A stretch of DNA of 64,000 nucleotides, from contig NZ_JBLFBO010000008.1 of NCBI RefSeq assembly GCF_047338595.1, positions 62,001 through 126,000 of the forward strand, in the 5' to 3' direction. The notes beneath the pieces were generated by a model. That model had not been told where the DNA came from. It saw only the letters and a list, made by a program, of their open reading frames with translations, and made no database searches. Source of the DNA: Nitrospira_D sp019636945. GTDB lineage: Bacteria; Nitrospirota; Nitrospiria; Nitrospirales; Nitrospiraceae. The position numbers and the translations under genes were made by a program. Each line of letters opens with the position of its first letter. Positions within the stretch are counted from its first letter, which is position 1. This document shows, piece by piece, positions 8,686 through 16,879 of this stretch.

Positions 8686-9489
8686 TCAGTCTCGCTCCAG
8701 GAAATAGAAATGATCGGTCGGGCCGTGGCCGTGGCCGATCGCCAATCCATGCCGAATGGCCTGCGAGACATAGGTCTTAGCCGCTTGTGCCGCATCCAAC
8801 ACGGAACGGCCTCTGGCAAGGTGAGCGGCCAGCGCAGAGGCGAATGTACAACCGGTGCCATGGGTATGGCTGGTCTCGATGAACTCACCTTTCAGGACAT
8901 TAAAGAACCGACCGTCGTAGAGGAGGTCAGTCGCCCGTTCGCTGAGCAGATGGCCTCCCTTGATCAGGACGTGTTTACATCCGAACCCATGGATGATCTT
9001 GGCGGCTCGTCGCGCGTCGGCTAAGGAGGTGATCTGGATCCCCGATAATTGTTGCGCCTCATGGATATTTGGGGTGACCACGAAGGCGAGCGGCAGTAAC
9101 TGGGCCTTCATCGCGTTGACGGCCTCCGGTCGCAAGAGGGGATGACCGCTCTTCGAGACCATGACCGGGTCCACGACGAGGAAGGCGACCTTTTGAGGAG
9201 TCAGCAGCTTGACGACCGTCTCAATGATCGCCGTCGACGACAACATGCCGGTCTTCACGGCGGCGATGTCGAAATCGTCGAAGACCGCGTCGAGTTGCGA
9301 GGCGATGATGCTCGGCGGTAACTCGAACACGTCCGTCACTTCCTCGGTATTCTGAGCCGTGACGGCGGTGATGACAGACATGGCAAAGACGCCGTTGGCA
9401 GACATGGCCTTGAGATCGGCCTGAATGCCGGCGCCTCCACCGGAATCCGATCCGGCTATCGTCAGCACTTGTTTGATGGTCTGTGGCAT
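8686..9489 (-). CDS. thiD: Hydroxymethylpyrimidine/phosphomethylpyrimidine kinase
   Basis: 267 residues. It phosphorylates 4-amino-5-hydroxymethyl-2-methylpyrimidine twice for thiamine diphosphate synthesis. N-terminal TIAGSDSGGGAGIQADLK is the family signature (residues 10-27), VDPVMVSKSG is in the middle, and the C-terminal anion-hole motif HGTGCTFASA carries the catalytic Cys. Length and motifs are normal. No other thiamine gene is adjacent. A heptad-repeat element occupies its upstream region (9500-9638). Confidence 0.96.
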   Translation of the reverse strand: MPQTIKQVLTIAGSDSGGGAGIQADLKAMSANGVFAMSVITAVTAQNTEEVTDVFELPPSIIASQLDAVFDDFDIAAVKTGMLSSTAIIETVVKLLTPQKVAFLVVDPVMVSKSGHPLLRPEAVNAMKAQLLPLAFVVTPNIHEAQQLSGIQITSLADARRAAKIIHGFGCKHVLIKGGHLLSERATDLLYDGRFFNVLKGEFIETSHTHGTGCTFASALAAHLARGRSVLDAAQAAKTYVSQAIRHGLAIGHGHGPTDHFYFLERD

Positions 9490-9499
9490 AAGTTACTTT

Positions 9500-9638
9500 C
9501 AAACGCGTGAAGCGTCGTTCGTTCCTTTGATCCTGAGTTTGACGTTTGAGGTTTCACGTTATGTGGAAATCACACGCTTCAAACTCCAGGTCTCCAACTC
9601 CCAAACGTGCGACGCCTCACGCCTCACGTTTCACGACT
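9500..9638. repeat. Heptad-period repeat element between thiD and the FlgO-like gene
   Basis: Contains GACGCCT, CACGCCT, CACGTTT, CACGACT in exact 7-bp steps at 9611-9638, and GCGTGAAGCGTCGTTCGTT at 9504-9522 as a purine-richer left part. ACACGCTTCAAACTC at 9572-9586 can pair with the left part. It fills the whole spacer between two minus-strand genes. Confidence 0.7.
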
Positions 9639-9643
9639 ATGGG

Positions 9644-10612
9644 TTACGGCGTCACTTCTCCTTGGCTGGGAGGAGGCTCCAGCTTTAACTTCTCGATGGT
9701 GAATGCGGCGTCGCGTCGTGGTAATTGTTCATGAAACGATAAGGTGAACTCGGAAGCCGACGCGTCCGATGGTTGTGTGAACATGAAGACCACCCGCTGT
9801 TTTCGACGGGGGGACAGTTCGATACCTCGCGTGCAGAGGCCTTCACGGTTCTCCTCTACGGTCTGATGCCATACATTCCCATGTTCGTCCTTCAGCACCG
9901 TATTTTGCAAGTGACAGAGGAGCTTGAGATCACGGGAGGAATGATTCGCAACAGTGGCATCCAGCTTCACCCGTCGGGTCAGTTGCTCAATCGACGTGAC
10001 GACGAACTCGTAGGCGTCGTTTCGATGGGTTCCTATTCCTGGAGGTGGCGTGGGTTCCTTTGGTTTTTCGGCCGGCAGTATTCCTGGTGGAGGATCTTCT
10101 TTCTTGAAGAACGTGCTCAGGGGACCACTTTTCGGGAAGGTCGTCCGAGTGGCACTGATTGATTGCGCCTGTTTCGGAGTGATCAGCCGTACGGTTACTT
10201 GCAGGCCTTCTGGTGTGTCGGTGTACGTACCTGATACGAAGATGTCGGCACGGATGGCCTTGGCTGCGCGCCGGACAGTTTTGGCGTGGGCCGGATCGAC
10301 GTGCTCGAGCTCCATCTTTTTCAAGGTCGAATAGATCAGGGTGCGATCGACTGTCGTCAGCTCACCGGCCACCATAATTTGTGTTCCAAGTTCTTCGGCG
10401 AGGAATTGTCCGACCGGCGTCTGTGCACCATGTGCGTCGGTAAAATCGAGCACGGCGAGTCGCTGTTTTTTCGCTTTGGCAGCTCGTTCCGTCACACCTT
10501 CTGCCAACTGCTTGAGGCTGTCCTCGTAACTGGCTGCTGCCCATGACGACGATGGAACGTGAGCCGGCAGAACAAGGGCGATCAGAAGGAGCAGCGAGCT
10601 AATCATACGCAT
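9644..10612 (-). CDS. Exported protein with FlgO/CsgG-like N-terminal domain
   Basis: 322 residues. Signal peptide at 1-25 (cleavage after SSSWA). Residues 30-160 contain a FlgO/CsgG-like domain: RLAVLDFTDAHG, then GQFLAEELGTQIM, ELTTVDRTLI and the ADIFVSGTY strand, as in outer-membrane-associated proteins of that superfamily. A Pro-rich linker (about 180-200) leads to a C-terminal beta-sandwich-like part (about 205-310) of unknown family. Periplasmic or outer-membrane location is inferred. The stop codon directly borders the heptad-repeat element. Function unknown. Confidence 0.8.
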   Translation of the reverse strand: MRMISSLLLLIALVLPAHVPSSSWAAASYEDSLKQLAEGVTERAAKAKKQRLAVLDFTDAHGAQTPVGQFLAEELGTQIMVAGELTTVDRTLIYSTLKKMELEHVDPAHAKTVRRAAKAIRADIFVSGTYTDTPEGLQVTVRLITPKQAQSISATRTTFPKSGPLSTFFKKEDPPPGILPAEKPKEPTPPPGIGTHRNDAYEFVVTSIEQLTRRVKLDATVANHSSRDLKLLCHLQNTVLKDEHGNVWHQTVEENREGLCTRGIELSPRRKQRVVFMFTQPSDASASEFTLSFHEQLPRRDAAFTIEKLKLEPPPSQGEVTP

Positions 10613-10810
10613 GAATGGTCATCATTATACTCATGTCTCTCAACTCCGCAAGACTTGCGGACCACTAACCCATTGTGAGGGCTGAATATTTTTGAAAAAG
10701 ACCTGCTTCTCTTGGTTTGTCACGCACCTTGCGCCTATCCCATATTTTGCAAGTAAAGAGATCGACACTCGGCTGAGTGACTAGACTGAGAAATAGACCT
10801 GTGGGGATGT

Positions 10811-10841
10811 TTGACAAACGCGCTTGTGAGTGCAGTACACT
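10811..10841 (+). promoter_or_regulatory. Possible sigma-70 promoter of the Rh transporter gene
   Basis: A consensus TTGACA at 10811-10816 is followed after 19 bases by TACACT at 10836-10841, about 50 bases upstream of the ATG at 10893. The spacer is longer than the ideal 17, so this is tentative. Confidence 0.35.
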
Positions 10842-10892
10842 ACCAGCCCTATAAGCTCCCCCCATTCACTCCTATTGTCCAAGGAGGCCTCC

Positions 10893-12164
10893 ATGCCGAA
10901 CAGTTTCTGGGTCAAGATGCTCAGTGCCGCGGGTCTGTTTTTCTTGTGCCTCACCAGTTGGGCCAGTGCCGAAGCGCCGGCGGGTGCGGTGAATGAGGCC
11001 CGGCTGGTCGCGCAATACAATTACTCGATCCACATCCTGGCTATGTTGGTCGTCGGGTTCGGGTTTCTCATGGTCTTCGTCCGCCGGTATGGATTTGGTG
11101 CGACGACCGGCACCTATCTTGTGGTGGCCACGGGACTCCCTTTGTACATGCTGTTGCGTGCGAATGGGGTGGTGGGGCACGAGTTGAAAGCCCACACGGT
11201 CGATGCGCTTCTGTACGCTGAATTTTCTGTGGCAACGGCGCTCATTGCGATGGGAGCGGTGCTGGGGCGTTTGCGAGTGTTTCAGTATGCACTGCTCACG
11301 TTGCTGTTGGTGCCGCTTTATGCCCTCAACGAATATCTCGTCTTGGACAACGGGGCCGGGTTGACCAAAGGGTTTCAGGATTCGGCTGGTTCAATCGTCA
11401 TCCACGCATTCGGGGCCTACTTTGGTCTGGCCGCGTCGCTGGTTCTGACGACGACGGCGCAGCGAAGTCAGCCGATTGAGTCCGATCCGACCTCCGATCG
11501 ATTTGCGATGCTGGGGTCCATGGTGCTGTGGTTGTTCTGGCCGAGTTTTGCGACGGCGATCGTGCCGTTTGAAGAGATGCCTCAGACGATCGTGAATACG
11601 ATTCTGGCATTGAGCGGGGCAACGCTTTCGACCTATTTCCTTAGCACCCATTTCCACCATGGGAAAACGTCCATGGTCGATATGGCCAATGCGGCCTTGG
11701 CAGGTGGGGTCTCGATCGGTTCAACCTGCAATCTGGTCAGTCCGACCGGCGCATTTGGGATCGGATTGCTGGCCGGTGCGTTGTCGGTCATTGGCTATGT
11801 GTTTATTCAGCCCATGCTTGAATCGAAGATCAAACTTGTCGACACCTGCGGCGTCCACAATCTGCATGGTATGCCGGGGTTACTCGGCGGACTCATGGCG
11901 ATCGTTGTTGTGCCGGGCGTGGCCGGTGTACAGCTTGTGGGTATTACGATGACGCTGGGCATCGCCATCATTGGAGGCGCCATTGCCGGTGCGGTGATTC
12001 GAGCGACCGGAACAACCGAGCAGGCCTACGAAGATTGCCACGAATTCTCCCATGTGCCGGGCCCGGAAAGTGAGCGACGTGTTGAGGAACTGGCACTTGG
12101 AGCCAAGGCCGATATCGACGCCTTGCAGAAAGAACTTCTTGCTCGGCCTGCCGCTCGTACGTGA
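10893..12164 (+). CDS. Rh-type ammonium/ammonia transporter
   Basis: 423 residues; ATG 10893 has a perfect AAGGAGG at 10881. An N-terminal signal peptide (about 1-27) precedes eleven or so membrane helices. Rh-family rather than Amt/Mep signatures are visible: GSIVIHAFGAYFGLA with pore His171, MLGSMVLWLFWPSF at 207-219, and DTCGVHNLHGMPG with pore His325. The cytoplasmic C-tail is short and charged. Role: channel-like uptake of NH3/NH4+ across the inner membrane. Known: Rh proteins are found in betaproteobacterial ammonia oxidisers and comammox Nitrospira clade A, whereas nitrite-oxidising Nitrospira usually carry Amt. No PII gene is adjacent. Confidence 0.94.
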   Translation: MPNSFWVKMLSAAGLFFLCLTSWASAEAPAGAVNEARLVAQYNYSIHILAMLVVGFGFLMVFVRRYGFGATTGTYLVVATGLPLYMLLRANGVVGHELKAHTVDALLYAEFSVATALIAMGAVLGRLRVFQYALLTLLLVPLYALNEYLVLDNGAGLTKGFQDSAGSIVIHAFGAYFGLAASLVLTTTAQRSQPIESDPTSDRFAMLGSMVLWLFWPSFATAIVPFEEMPQTIVNTILALSGATLSTYFLSTHFHHGKTSMVDMANAALAGGVSIGSTCNLVSPTGAFGIGLLAGALSVIGYVFIQPMLESKIKLVDTCGVHNLHGMPGLLGGLMAIVVVPGVAGVQLVGITMTLGIAIIGGAIAGAVIRATGTTEQAYEDCHEFSHVPGPESERRVEELALGAKADIDALQKELLARPAART

Positions 12165-12283
12165 GCGGTGAAGCCTCTTGCGATTGCCTGTGACTGACAT
12201 GGTGGGAGGTCTGGACTAGCCAGGCCTCTCAACCTGCTGAACGGTGAAACGTCGTACGCTGCCTAGGTCGAGCAGGCTCTGTG

Positions 12284-12434
12284 TGGTGTGACCGACAGGA
12301 CTGGACTTGATAAATTCTGAGCCGTCAACGAGGCAATAGTGAGAGGAGTTGGCTGGCTATGGTGAGCCCGACAGGACTGAATCTAGTGGATTCAGATCCG
12401 TCAGCAACCTATAGGAACCGTAAGAGGGTCTGTA
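12284..12434 (-). repeat. Two decayed tandem copies of the tRNA-Arg unit
   Basis: Units at 12284-12359 and 12360-12434 start 76 and 75 bases apart, continuing the register of tRNA-Arg at 12435-12510. Each keeps the CCA-acceptor/T-arm strand (TGGTGNGNCCGACAGGACT on the plus strand, near identical) and the anticodon-arm part (TTCTGANCCGT or TTCAGATCCGT). The halves corresponding to the tRNA 5' side are not recognisable. They lie just downstream of the tRNA gene in its transcription direction. Confidence 0.75.
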
Positions 12435-12510
12435 TGGTGCGCCCGACAGGACTTGAACCTGTAACCTTCTGATCCGTAGTCAGATGCTCTATCCATTGAG
12501 CTACGGGCGC
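12435..12510 (-). tRNA. tRNA-Arg (ACG)
   Basis: Reading the minus strand, a GCGCCCG/CGGGCGC acceptor stem, D-arm, anticodon stem TCTGA/TCAGA with loop CTACGGA (anticodon ACG), T-arm ACAGG/CCTGT with TTCAAGT loop, discriminator A and an encoded CCA are all present. The 3' CCA is at 12435-12437. Confidence 0.97.
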
Positions 12511-12708
12511 ATCCGAAACAGTGCTGAGCGTTGGGTCCTGAATTCTACAATAAAGGCTAGCCTGAAGACGCTTCATGGAGGCTGGAATCTTATGTCAGCC
12601 CTCAGCATGTTCGTCTCATTGCTATCAGCGCTAGTGGTTATACAGTTCTCTGTGAGGAGGGGTCAAGGGATGGTTGTTAGAAAAGTCTGTGCTTGGGGTG
12701 TTTGTTGA

Positions 12709-13053
12709 TTAAGGGATAACCTTGCTGACTTCGTTTGAGAATGTACTTTCAGTCCCATCCAGATTGAACGCGGAAACAACGAAGAAATAGGTGGTGCCTG
12801 TTGCCAGCCCGGTGACAGTGTATGTGGTGACATCTGCGGACGTCGTCGCAATTGGCGTCCCATAGGCACCTGAGGCTGTTGCCAGATAGATCTTGTATCC
12901 AGCGACATCCGTTCCAGCGCTTGCGTCCCAAGAAAGCGAGGCGGTTCCACTATCTGGGGAGAATTGGGAATCGAGGGACGGCTCCGCTGATGGACAGGCT
13001 GTCAGAAGAAGCAGTAAGAGAGCGAGTTGCAACATCTGATAGGAACGAGTCAT
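12709..13053 (-). CDS. Small fibronectin type III lipoprotein
   Basis: 114 residues from the ATG at 13053, chosen because the lipoprotein signal (poly-Leu core, LLTAC lipobox with lipidated Cys near residue 19) starts there; the frame is open 22 codons further upstream. After the Cys comes one fibronectin type III domain: ASLSWDAS, VAGYKIYLA, TTYTVTGLATGTTYFFVVSA and a final SNEVSKV strand. Probably membrane-anchored in the periplasm or at the surface. A single FnIII domain without a catalytic part gives no specific function. Confidence 0.8.
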   Translation of the reverse strand: MTRSYQMLQLALLLLLLTACPSAEPSLDSQFSPDSGTASLSWDASAGTDVAGYKIYLATASGAYGTPIATTSADVTTYTVTGLATGTTYFFVVSAFNLDGTESTFSNEVSKVIP

Positions 13054-13345
13054 TGGTCTTGGCCGTCCCCTGTCAAATGGCGTGATTGTGTGCGGTGACT
13101 CAGTCGTTAGTCTAAGCAAGGTTTGTACCCATACCTACGCGGAACTAGTCCGACAGAAGTCATTGAAATGCTACAGAGTGAGGAGGATTGTCTGGAATGA
13201 CAGGGGTGAAAGGCTACAGAGTATCAGTCGTGCTTGTACGACCATGTCAGGACTTGTCCCTCTTTGCTACTATCAATGGGTGAAACAGCGGGTAGTCGAG
13301 TGTTGTGAAAGCAGTGAGATACGGGCCTGTCTACCTGAAAACGAC
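13054..13345. other. Intergenic region between small minus-strand genes
   Basis: No gene supported. On the minus strand it contains the 5' region of the FnIII lipoprotein gene and, at its right edge, the terminator of the Lys-rich protein gene. Confidence 0.4.
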
Positions 13346-13376
13346 GAGGGGCTTCCTACAGAGTAGGAAGCCCCTC
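13346..13376 (-). terminator. Intrinsic terminator of the Lys-rich small protein gene
   Basis: A perfect 13-bp stem (GAGGGGCTTCCTA and its complement) with a 5-base loop lies 25 bases after the stop codon of the gene at 13401-13643. On the minus strand it is followed by CGTCGTTTTC. Confidence 0.85.
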
Positions 13377-13400
13377 AATCAGACATCAGCAAGTTGAAAC

Positions 13401-13643
13401 TTACTTGCCGCCCTTGTCCTTCTTGCCCTCATCGCCGAAGGTGTCGGCATGGCCGCCCTTCTTCTCTTCCTTTGGCTTATCACCGAAGGTCTCATCGACA
13501 TGGCCATCCTTCTTCTTCTTCTCTTCAGCCATCACAACATGGCCGCCCTTCTTCTCTTCCTTTGGCTTGTCGCCGGCGAACGCCGGTGCGCTGAAGGTGA
13601 CTGCCACTGCCACTGCCATCACTGCCATCAACATGCTCTTCAT
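13401..13643 (-). CDS. Small exported Lys/Gly-rich repeat protein
   Basis: 80 residues. Start ATG has AAGGGGG upstream, and a strong terminator follows, so this is a monocistronic real gene despite its size. A signal peptide (residues 1-23, SAPAFA-GD) is followed by a highly charged mature peptide of about 57 residues with duplicated GDKPKEEKKGGH modules and related DETFGD/ADTFGD segments. No cysteine. Low complexity suggests an unstructured periplasmic polycation/polyampholyte. No family recognised. Confidence 0.75.
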   Translation of the reverse strand: MKSMLMAVMAVAVAVTFSAPAFAGDKPKEEKKGGHVVMAEEKKKKDGHVDETFGDKPKEEKKGGHADTFGDEGKKDKGGK

Positions 13644-14080
13644 TATAAGAACCCCCTTATAAGAGTTTAGAAGAATGTGTGCCGTTCATTGGCACTTGAG
13701 GAGGTATACAGCAAAGGTGATGCCGTTCCTGGCTCCTTCTCACATGAGACCAAGAGTAGCGATGAATCAGTAAGTTAGAAAATCTTTCTCATGAACGCTC
13801 GAATGGTTCTTCCTACAGGGGACTGTAGCAGAATAGTCGGGATCGAGCTAAACCGCCTCAGTTCATGGGTGTGGACTGGGAGCTGCCGTGGTGGGCGGAT
13901 GTTCCCAAACCCAGAAAGAATTGGATGAGACATGCCAAGTAGTCGATTTGAACGAGAGGGGAGCTCCGGTCTTGCGACCACGAGGTGATGATGAAGTCCG
14001 TGAGGCGAAATACGATATATGCGTATTCCTATTAATATGGATTCTAGAGAGACATCTTGCGGAGTGAAGTGGTGTGTGCC
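13644..14080. other. 437-base intergenic region
   Basis: No supported gene. Near the start codon at 13643 the leader contains two CTTATAA boxes flanking the GGGGG ribosome-binding site (13644-13665), which could mask it by pairing. The rest shows nothing recognisable. Confidence 0.35.
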
Positions 14081-14275
14081 CTAGCCGCCTGAAATCACCG
14101 GTCTGATTTCAATCTGGTCCTGATCGAAGAGCAACTCATCCTCGGTCACCAATTCATCTCCTCGAATAACGAGGTGTGCTTCGACGACCAAGTTCAACTC
14201 TCTCAGGAGATCCTTGGCTCGTTTCGGACCTTTGATCGTGATTGATCGTGAAGGGTGGCTCAGTTGGACCTGCAT
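14081..14275 (-). CDS. ThiS/MoaD-like ubiquitin-fold sulfur carrier
   Basis: 64 residues ending in ...PVISGG, the C-terminal Gly-Gly that ThiS/MoaD/TtuB-type proteins use for adenylation and thiocarboxylate formation. The preceding IKGPKRAKDLLRELNL and the EDELLFDQDQIEIRPVI strand order match the beta-grasp fold. Role, from the family: a sulfur donor for thiamine, molybdopterin or tRNA 2-thiolation. No E1-like or thiazole-synthase gene is adjacent, so the pathway cannot be assigned. The CCA-adding enzyme gene (tRNA end repair) starts the next group upstream, which makes a tRNA-thiolation role thinkable but unproven. Confidence 0.82.
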   Translation of the reverse strand: MQVQLSHPSRSITIKGPKRAKDLLRELNLVVEAHLVIRGDELVTEDELLFDQDQIEIRPVISGG

Positions 14276-14357
14276 ACTCTAATAATACGAGTAACTGGGA
14301 TCAAGGGGCAAGAGGAGATGCGCGTGCACATGAGCTGTTCGTGGAAGCCGAAGTCGC

Positions 14358-15743
14358 TTAGCATAGAGCCGACAGCTTGCTTTTGGCGTAGGCCAGTCCT
14401 TCTTCCAATGTTGCAAATTCTCCATCTAACTGTGCTTCGAAACAGTCATCCAGCAATCGGCCCATGTCCGGTCCAGGCTGAACGCCGAGTTCCAACAGAT
14501 GACGGCCCATCACGAGGGGGAGCGGGACCTGCCGATCTACGGCCAGCGATGTGGCGCGGGTCAGGAGCCAGTCTCCAGCAGGGAATCCATCGAACGGTTT
14601 CGGTGGACGGCCTGCATGATCGGCCCGAGCGACACGGACCAAACGATCGATGCGAGTGACCTGTCTCGCGAGACGTCGGATTGCACTGTCGGAGGCCCGA
14701 ACATCAAAGAGTGCGCGGGGACGGAGGTGGCACTGTACGAGGGGGATGACGTCATCCATCACGTCTGGTTGGTTGGTCAGTCGCTCGAGAAAGGTTTTCG
14801 TCGGCTCGGTTCCTTCCGATTCATGTCCTCGAGAGGTGATGTGCTCACCGTCGTTCTTCGTCGTCGCCGGTTTCCCGAAGTCATGGCAGAGGATACCCAA
14901 TCCCACGATCAGATCGTCACGTTCATGGCCTGTGCGTTCTGCTGCAAACCAGTCCAAACAGTGGAGGGTGTGAATCCAGACATCGCCTTCCGGGTGCCAG
15001 CGAGGATCCTGAGGGCAGCCTTGAAGTGCTGCGAGTTCCGGATAGAAGCGGAGCCAGCCGCATTGGTCTAAAAAGTGGAGCCCAAGAGAGGGCTTTCGAC
15101 TCAGAAGGAGAAACTTCTTCCATTCTTCCCACAGCCGCTCACTCGGCTGCCCTTCCTGCGACAAGGTTCGGCAGAGTGCAATCGTCTCTGGTACCACGTT
15201 GAGCTCGAAGCGGGCCGCGAGGTGCATAGCTCGGAGTACCCGCAAGGGATCCTCCACGAACTGATGTGAGGCGTGGCGTAACCGACCAGCCGCGAGGTCT
15301 TCTCGACCATTGAAGGGATCACGGAGCTCCCTCGTGTCAGGATCCCAGGCCATGGCGTTGATCGTAAAATCACGTCGCGCCAGTGCCTCGTCGATCGGCA
15401 TGTCGGGATCGGTTTGTCGCAGCAGGCCAGGAATCGATGTGCTCTCGCCGGTGTGGAGGCGGGAGGGAATAGAGATGTCGACAGGAAGCCCCTGGAGTTT
15501 GAATACGGTGAAGGCCTTGCCTACGAATTGGACGGAGTACTGTTCAGACAGTAAGGTATGAAGCTGTCCTGCTGGGAGACCGGTGACTTCCAGATCCAGA
15601 TCACGGGGCTGTCGCCCTAGGACGAGGTCGCGAACAGTTCCGCCCACTACCCAGGTTCTGCCGCCCATTCCACGGACGCGTTCTTCAAGACGGCGGAGGA
15701 GGCCTGCAAGGGCCGGATCCTCTAGGCGGAAGCGGGTCGGCAC
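14358..15743 (-). CDS. CCA-adding enzyme / poly(A) polymerase family with HD domain
   Basis: 461 residues. GTG start at 15743 directly follows the galT stop TAA (15744-15746), so the two are translationally linked. N-terminal nucleotidyltransferase head: VVGGTVRDLVLG (32-43) and catalytic Asp48-X-Asp50 in RDLDLEV. RRDFTINAMAWD and EDPLRVLRAMHLAARFE follow as in class II CCA enzymes. A C-terminal HD hydrolase-like domain (LCHDFGKPATT) follows, as in E. coli-type enzymes. Role: adds or repairs the 3'-CCA of tRNAs. Whether it makes all of CCA or only part cannot be judged here. Confidence 0.92.
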   Translation of the reverse strand: MPTRFRLEDPALAGLLRRLEERVRGMGGRTWVVGGTVRDLVLGRQPRDLDLEVTGLPAGQLHTLLSEQYSVQFVGKAFTVFKLQGLPVDISIPSRLHTGESTSIPGLLRQTDPDMPIDEALARRDFTINAMAWDPDTRELRDPFNGREDLAAGRLRHASHQFVEDPLRVLRAMHLAARFELNVVPETIALCRTLSQEGQPSERLWEEWKKFLLLSRKPSLGLHFLDQCGWLRFYPELAALQGCPQDPRWHPEGDVWIHTLHCLDWFAAERTGHERDDLIVGLGILCHDFGKPATTKNDGEHITSRGHESEGTEPTKTFLERLTNQPDVMDDVIPLVQCHLRPRALFDVRASDSAIRRLARQVTRIDRLVRVARADHAGRPPKPFDGFPAGDWLLTRATSLAVDRQVPLPLVMGRHLLELGVQPGPDMGRLLDDCFEAQLDGEFATLEEGLAYAKSKLSALC

Positions 15744-16748
15744 TTAGATCCCTGCTTCACGGAGAAACTTGGCCGATTCTTCCGGCGAGACCGGATTGAT
15801 GTAGAACCCTGTTCCCCATTCGAAGCCGGCGACTTGCGTCAGTTTGGGAATAATCTCGAGGTGCCAGTGGTAGTAATCCCCGGTTTTTTCATGCAAGGGA
15901 GAACTATGGAGGATGAAGTTGTAGTGTGGGCGTGCCAACACTTTGTCCATACGACGCAACGATTCTGAAAGGATCGGGGCGAGAAACTCGAATTGAGACT
16001 TCTGACTTTCCTCGAAGTATGCCGCATGACGCTTGGGTAGGATCCACATCTCGAACGGAAAACGCGGCGCGAACGGAGTCACACAGAGGAACTCGGGGTT
16101 TTCTGCCACGACCCGTTCTCCATCGGACAGGTCTTGCCGGAGGATATCACAGTAGATGCACCGTTCCTTTTTCTGATAATGCTGGTGGCACCCATCCAGC
16201 TCTTCCTGGACACTGGTCGGGATGATCGGGAGGGCAATCAGTTGGGAATGGCTGTGTTCCAATGTGGCCCCGGCGGAAGATCCATGGTTCTTGAAAATCA
16301 AGATATAGCGGAACCGCAGATCTTTGCGCAGATCCAGTATCCGGTCGCGATAGGCCCATAGCATATCCTCGATTCGCTTCGTCGGCATCTCGGCAAGGCC
16401 TTCGACATGCGTCGGAGTTTCAATGATGACTTCATGCGCACCGATCCCGTTCATCCGATCGTAGAGACCGATGCCTTCGCGTCCCATCTCGCCTTCCACC
16501 TGGAGTGCGGGAAACTTGTTGGGGACGACCCGTACGGTCCAATTTGGGGTGTTGGGAGCTGCCGGTTGTGGCCGATAGGCCATGATTTCTTTCGGGGTCA
16601 AGCGTTCTTGTCCGGGACAAAACGGGCAAAGCGACGCGGCATTCGTTCGAGCCGATTGAGGGGTGATGAAATCATGGGGGCGGCCGCTGCGTTCCGTTGA
16701 AATAATCACCCAGCGACCGACTATCGGATCACGTCGTAGATCGGGCAT
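15744..16748 (-). CDS. galT: Galactose-1-phosphate uridylyltransferase-family enzyme
   Basis: 334 residues; strong AGGAGGAA before the start. HIT-superfamily nucleotidyltransferase: zinc ligands in CPFC (41-44) and His114; active-site EHSHSQ with the nucleophile His167; C-terminal YHWHLEIIP. Family reaction: transfer of UMP between UDP-glucose and galactose-1-phosphate; related enzymes act as ADP-glucose phosphorylases. The downstream GTG of the CCA enzyme is immediately adjacent, and the GH57 gene lies upstream in the same direction, so a role in alpha-glucan or sugar nucleotide metabolism is plausible. Exact substrate is uncertain. Confidence 0.9.
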   Translation of the reverse strand: MPDLRRDPIVGRWVIISTERSGRPHDFITPQSARTNAASLCPFCPGQERLTPKEIMAYRPQPAAPNTPNWTVRVVPNKFPALQVEGEMGREGIGLYDRMNGIGAHEVIIETPTHVEGLAEMPTKRIEDMLWAYRDRILDLRKDLRFRYILIFKNHGSSAGATLEHSHSQLIALPIIPTSVQEELDGCHQHYQKKERCIYCDILRQDLSDGERVVAENPEFLCVTPFAPRFPFEMWILPKRHAAYFEESQKSQFEFLAPILSESLRRMDKVLARPHYNFILHSSPLHEKTGDYYHWHLEIIPKLTQVAGFEWGTGFYINPVSPEESAKFLREAGI

Positions 16749-16765
16749 CTGTTTCCTCCTAGTTA

Positions 16766-16872
16766 GATAAGGGGTGAAGGGTAAGGGGTGAGGCGAAAGA
16801 AGCTGACTGAGACCAGCTGAAGGCCACCGAACTTCTTCTCACCCCTGACGCCTCACTCTTTACTCCTTACCA
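16766..16872. repeat. Heptad-period hairpin element between GH57 and galT genes
   Basis: Left arm GGTGAAG, GGTAAGG, GGTGAGG in exact 7-bp steps (16773-16793). Right arm CTCACCC, CTGACGC, CTCACTC, TTTACTC, CTTACCA in exact steps (16838-16872). The arms are largely complementary, separated by about 45 bases. It fills the spacer between two co-directional genes. Confidence 0.8.
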
Positions 16873-16879
16873 TCATGCA

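Noticed and set aside
12284..12434. Two further functional tRNA genes
   Set aside because: Only the 3'-side strands resemble tRNA-Arg; 5' acceptor and D-arm halves cannot pair, so no cloverleaf forms.
12484..12708. Plus-strand ORF starting in the tRNA-Arg gene
   Set aside because: It begins antisense inside the tRNA, has no ribosome-binding site and no family-like pattern.
13401..13643. Plus-strand ORFs rich in Ser/Phe/Leu over the Lys-rich gene
   Set aside because: They are the antisense of the repetitive Lys/Glu codons; the minus strand has signal peptide, ribosome-binding site and terminator.
13775..13981. 68-codon minus-strand ORF in the 13.6-14.1 kb spacer
   Set aside because: No ribosome-binding site, no domain pattern, no neighbour coupling.
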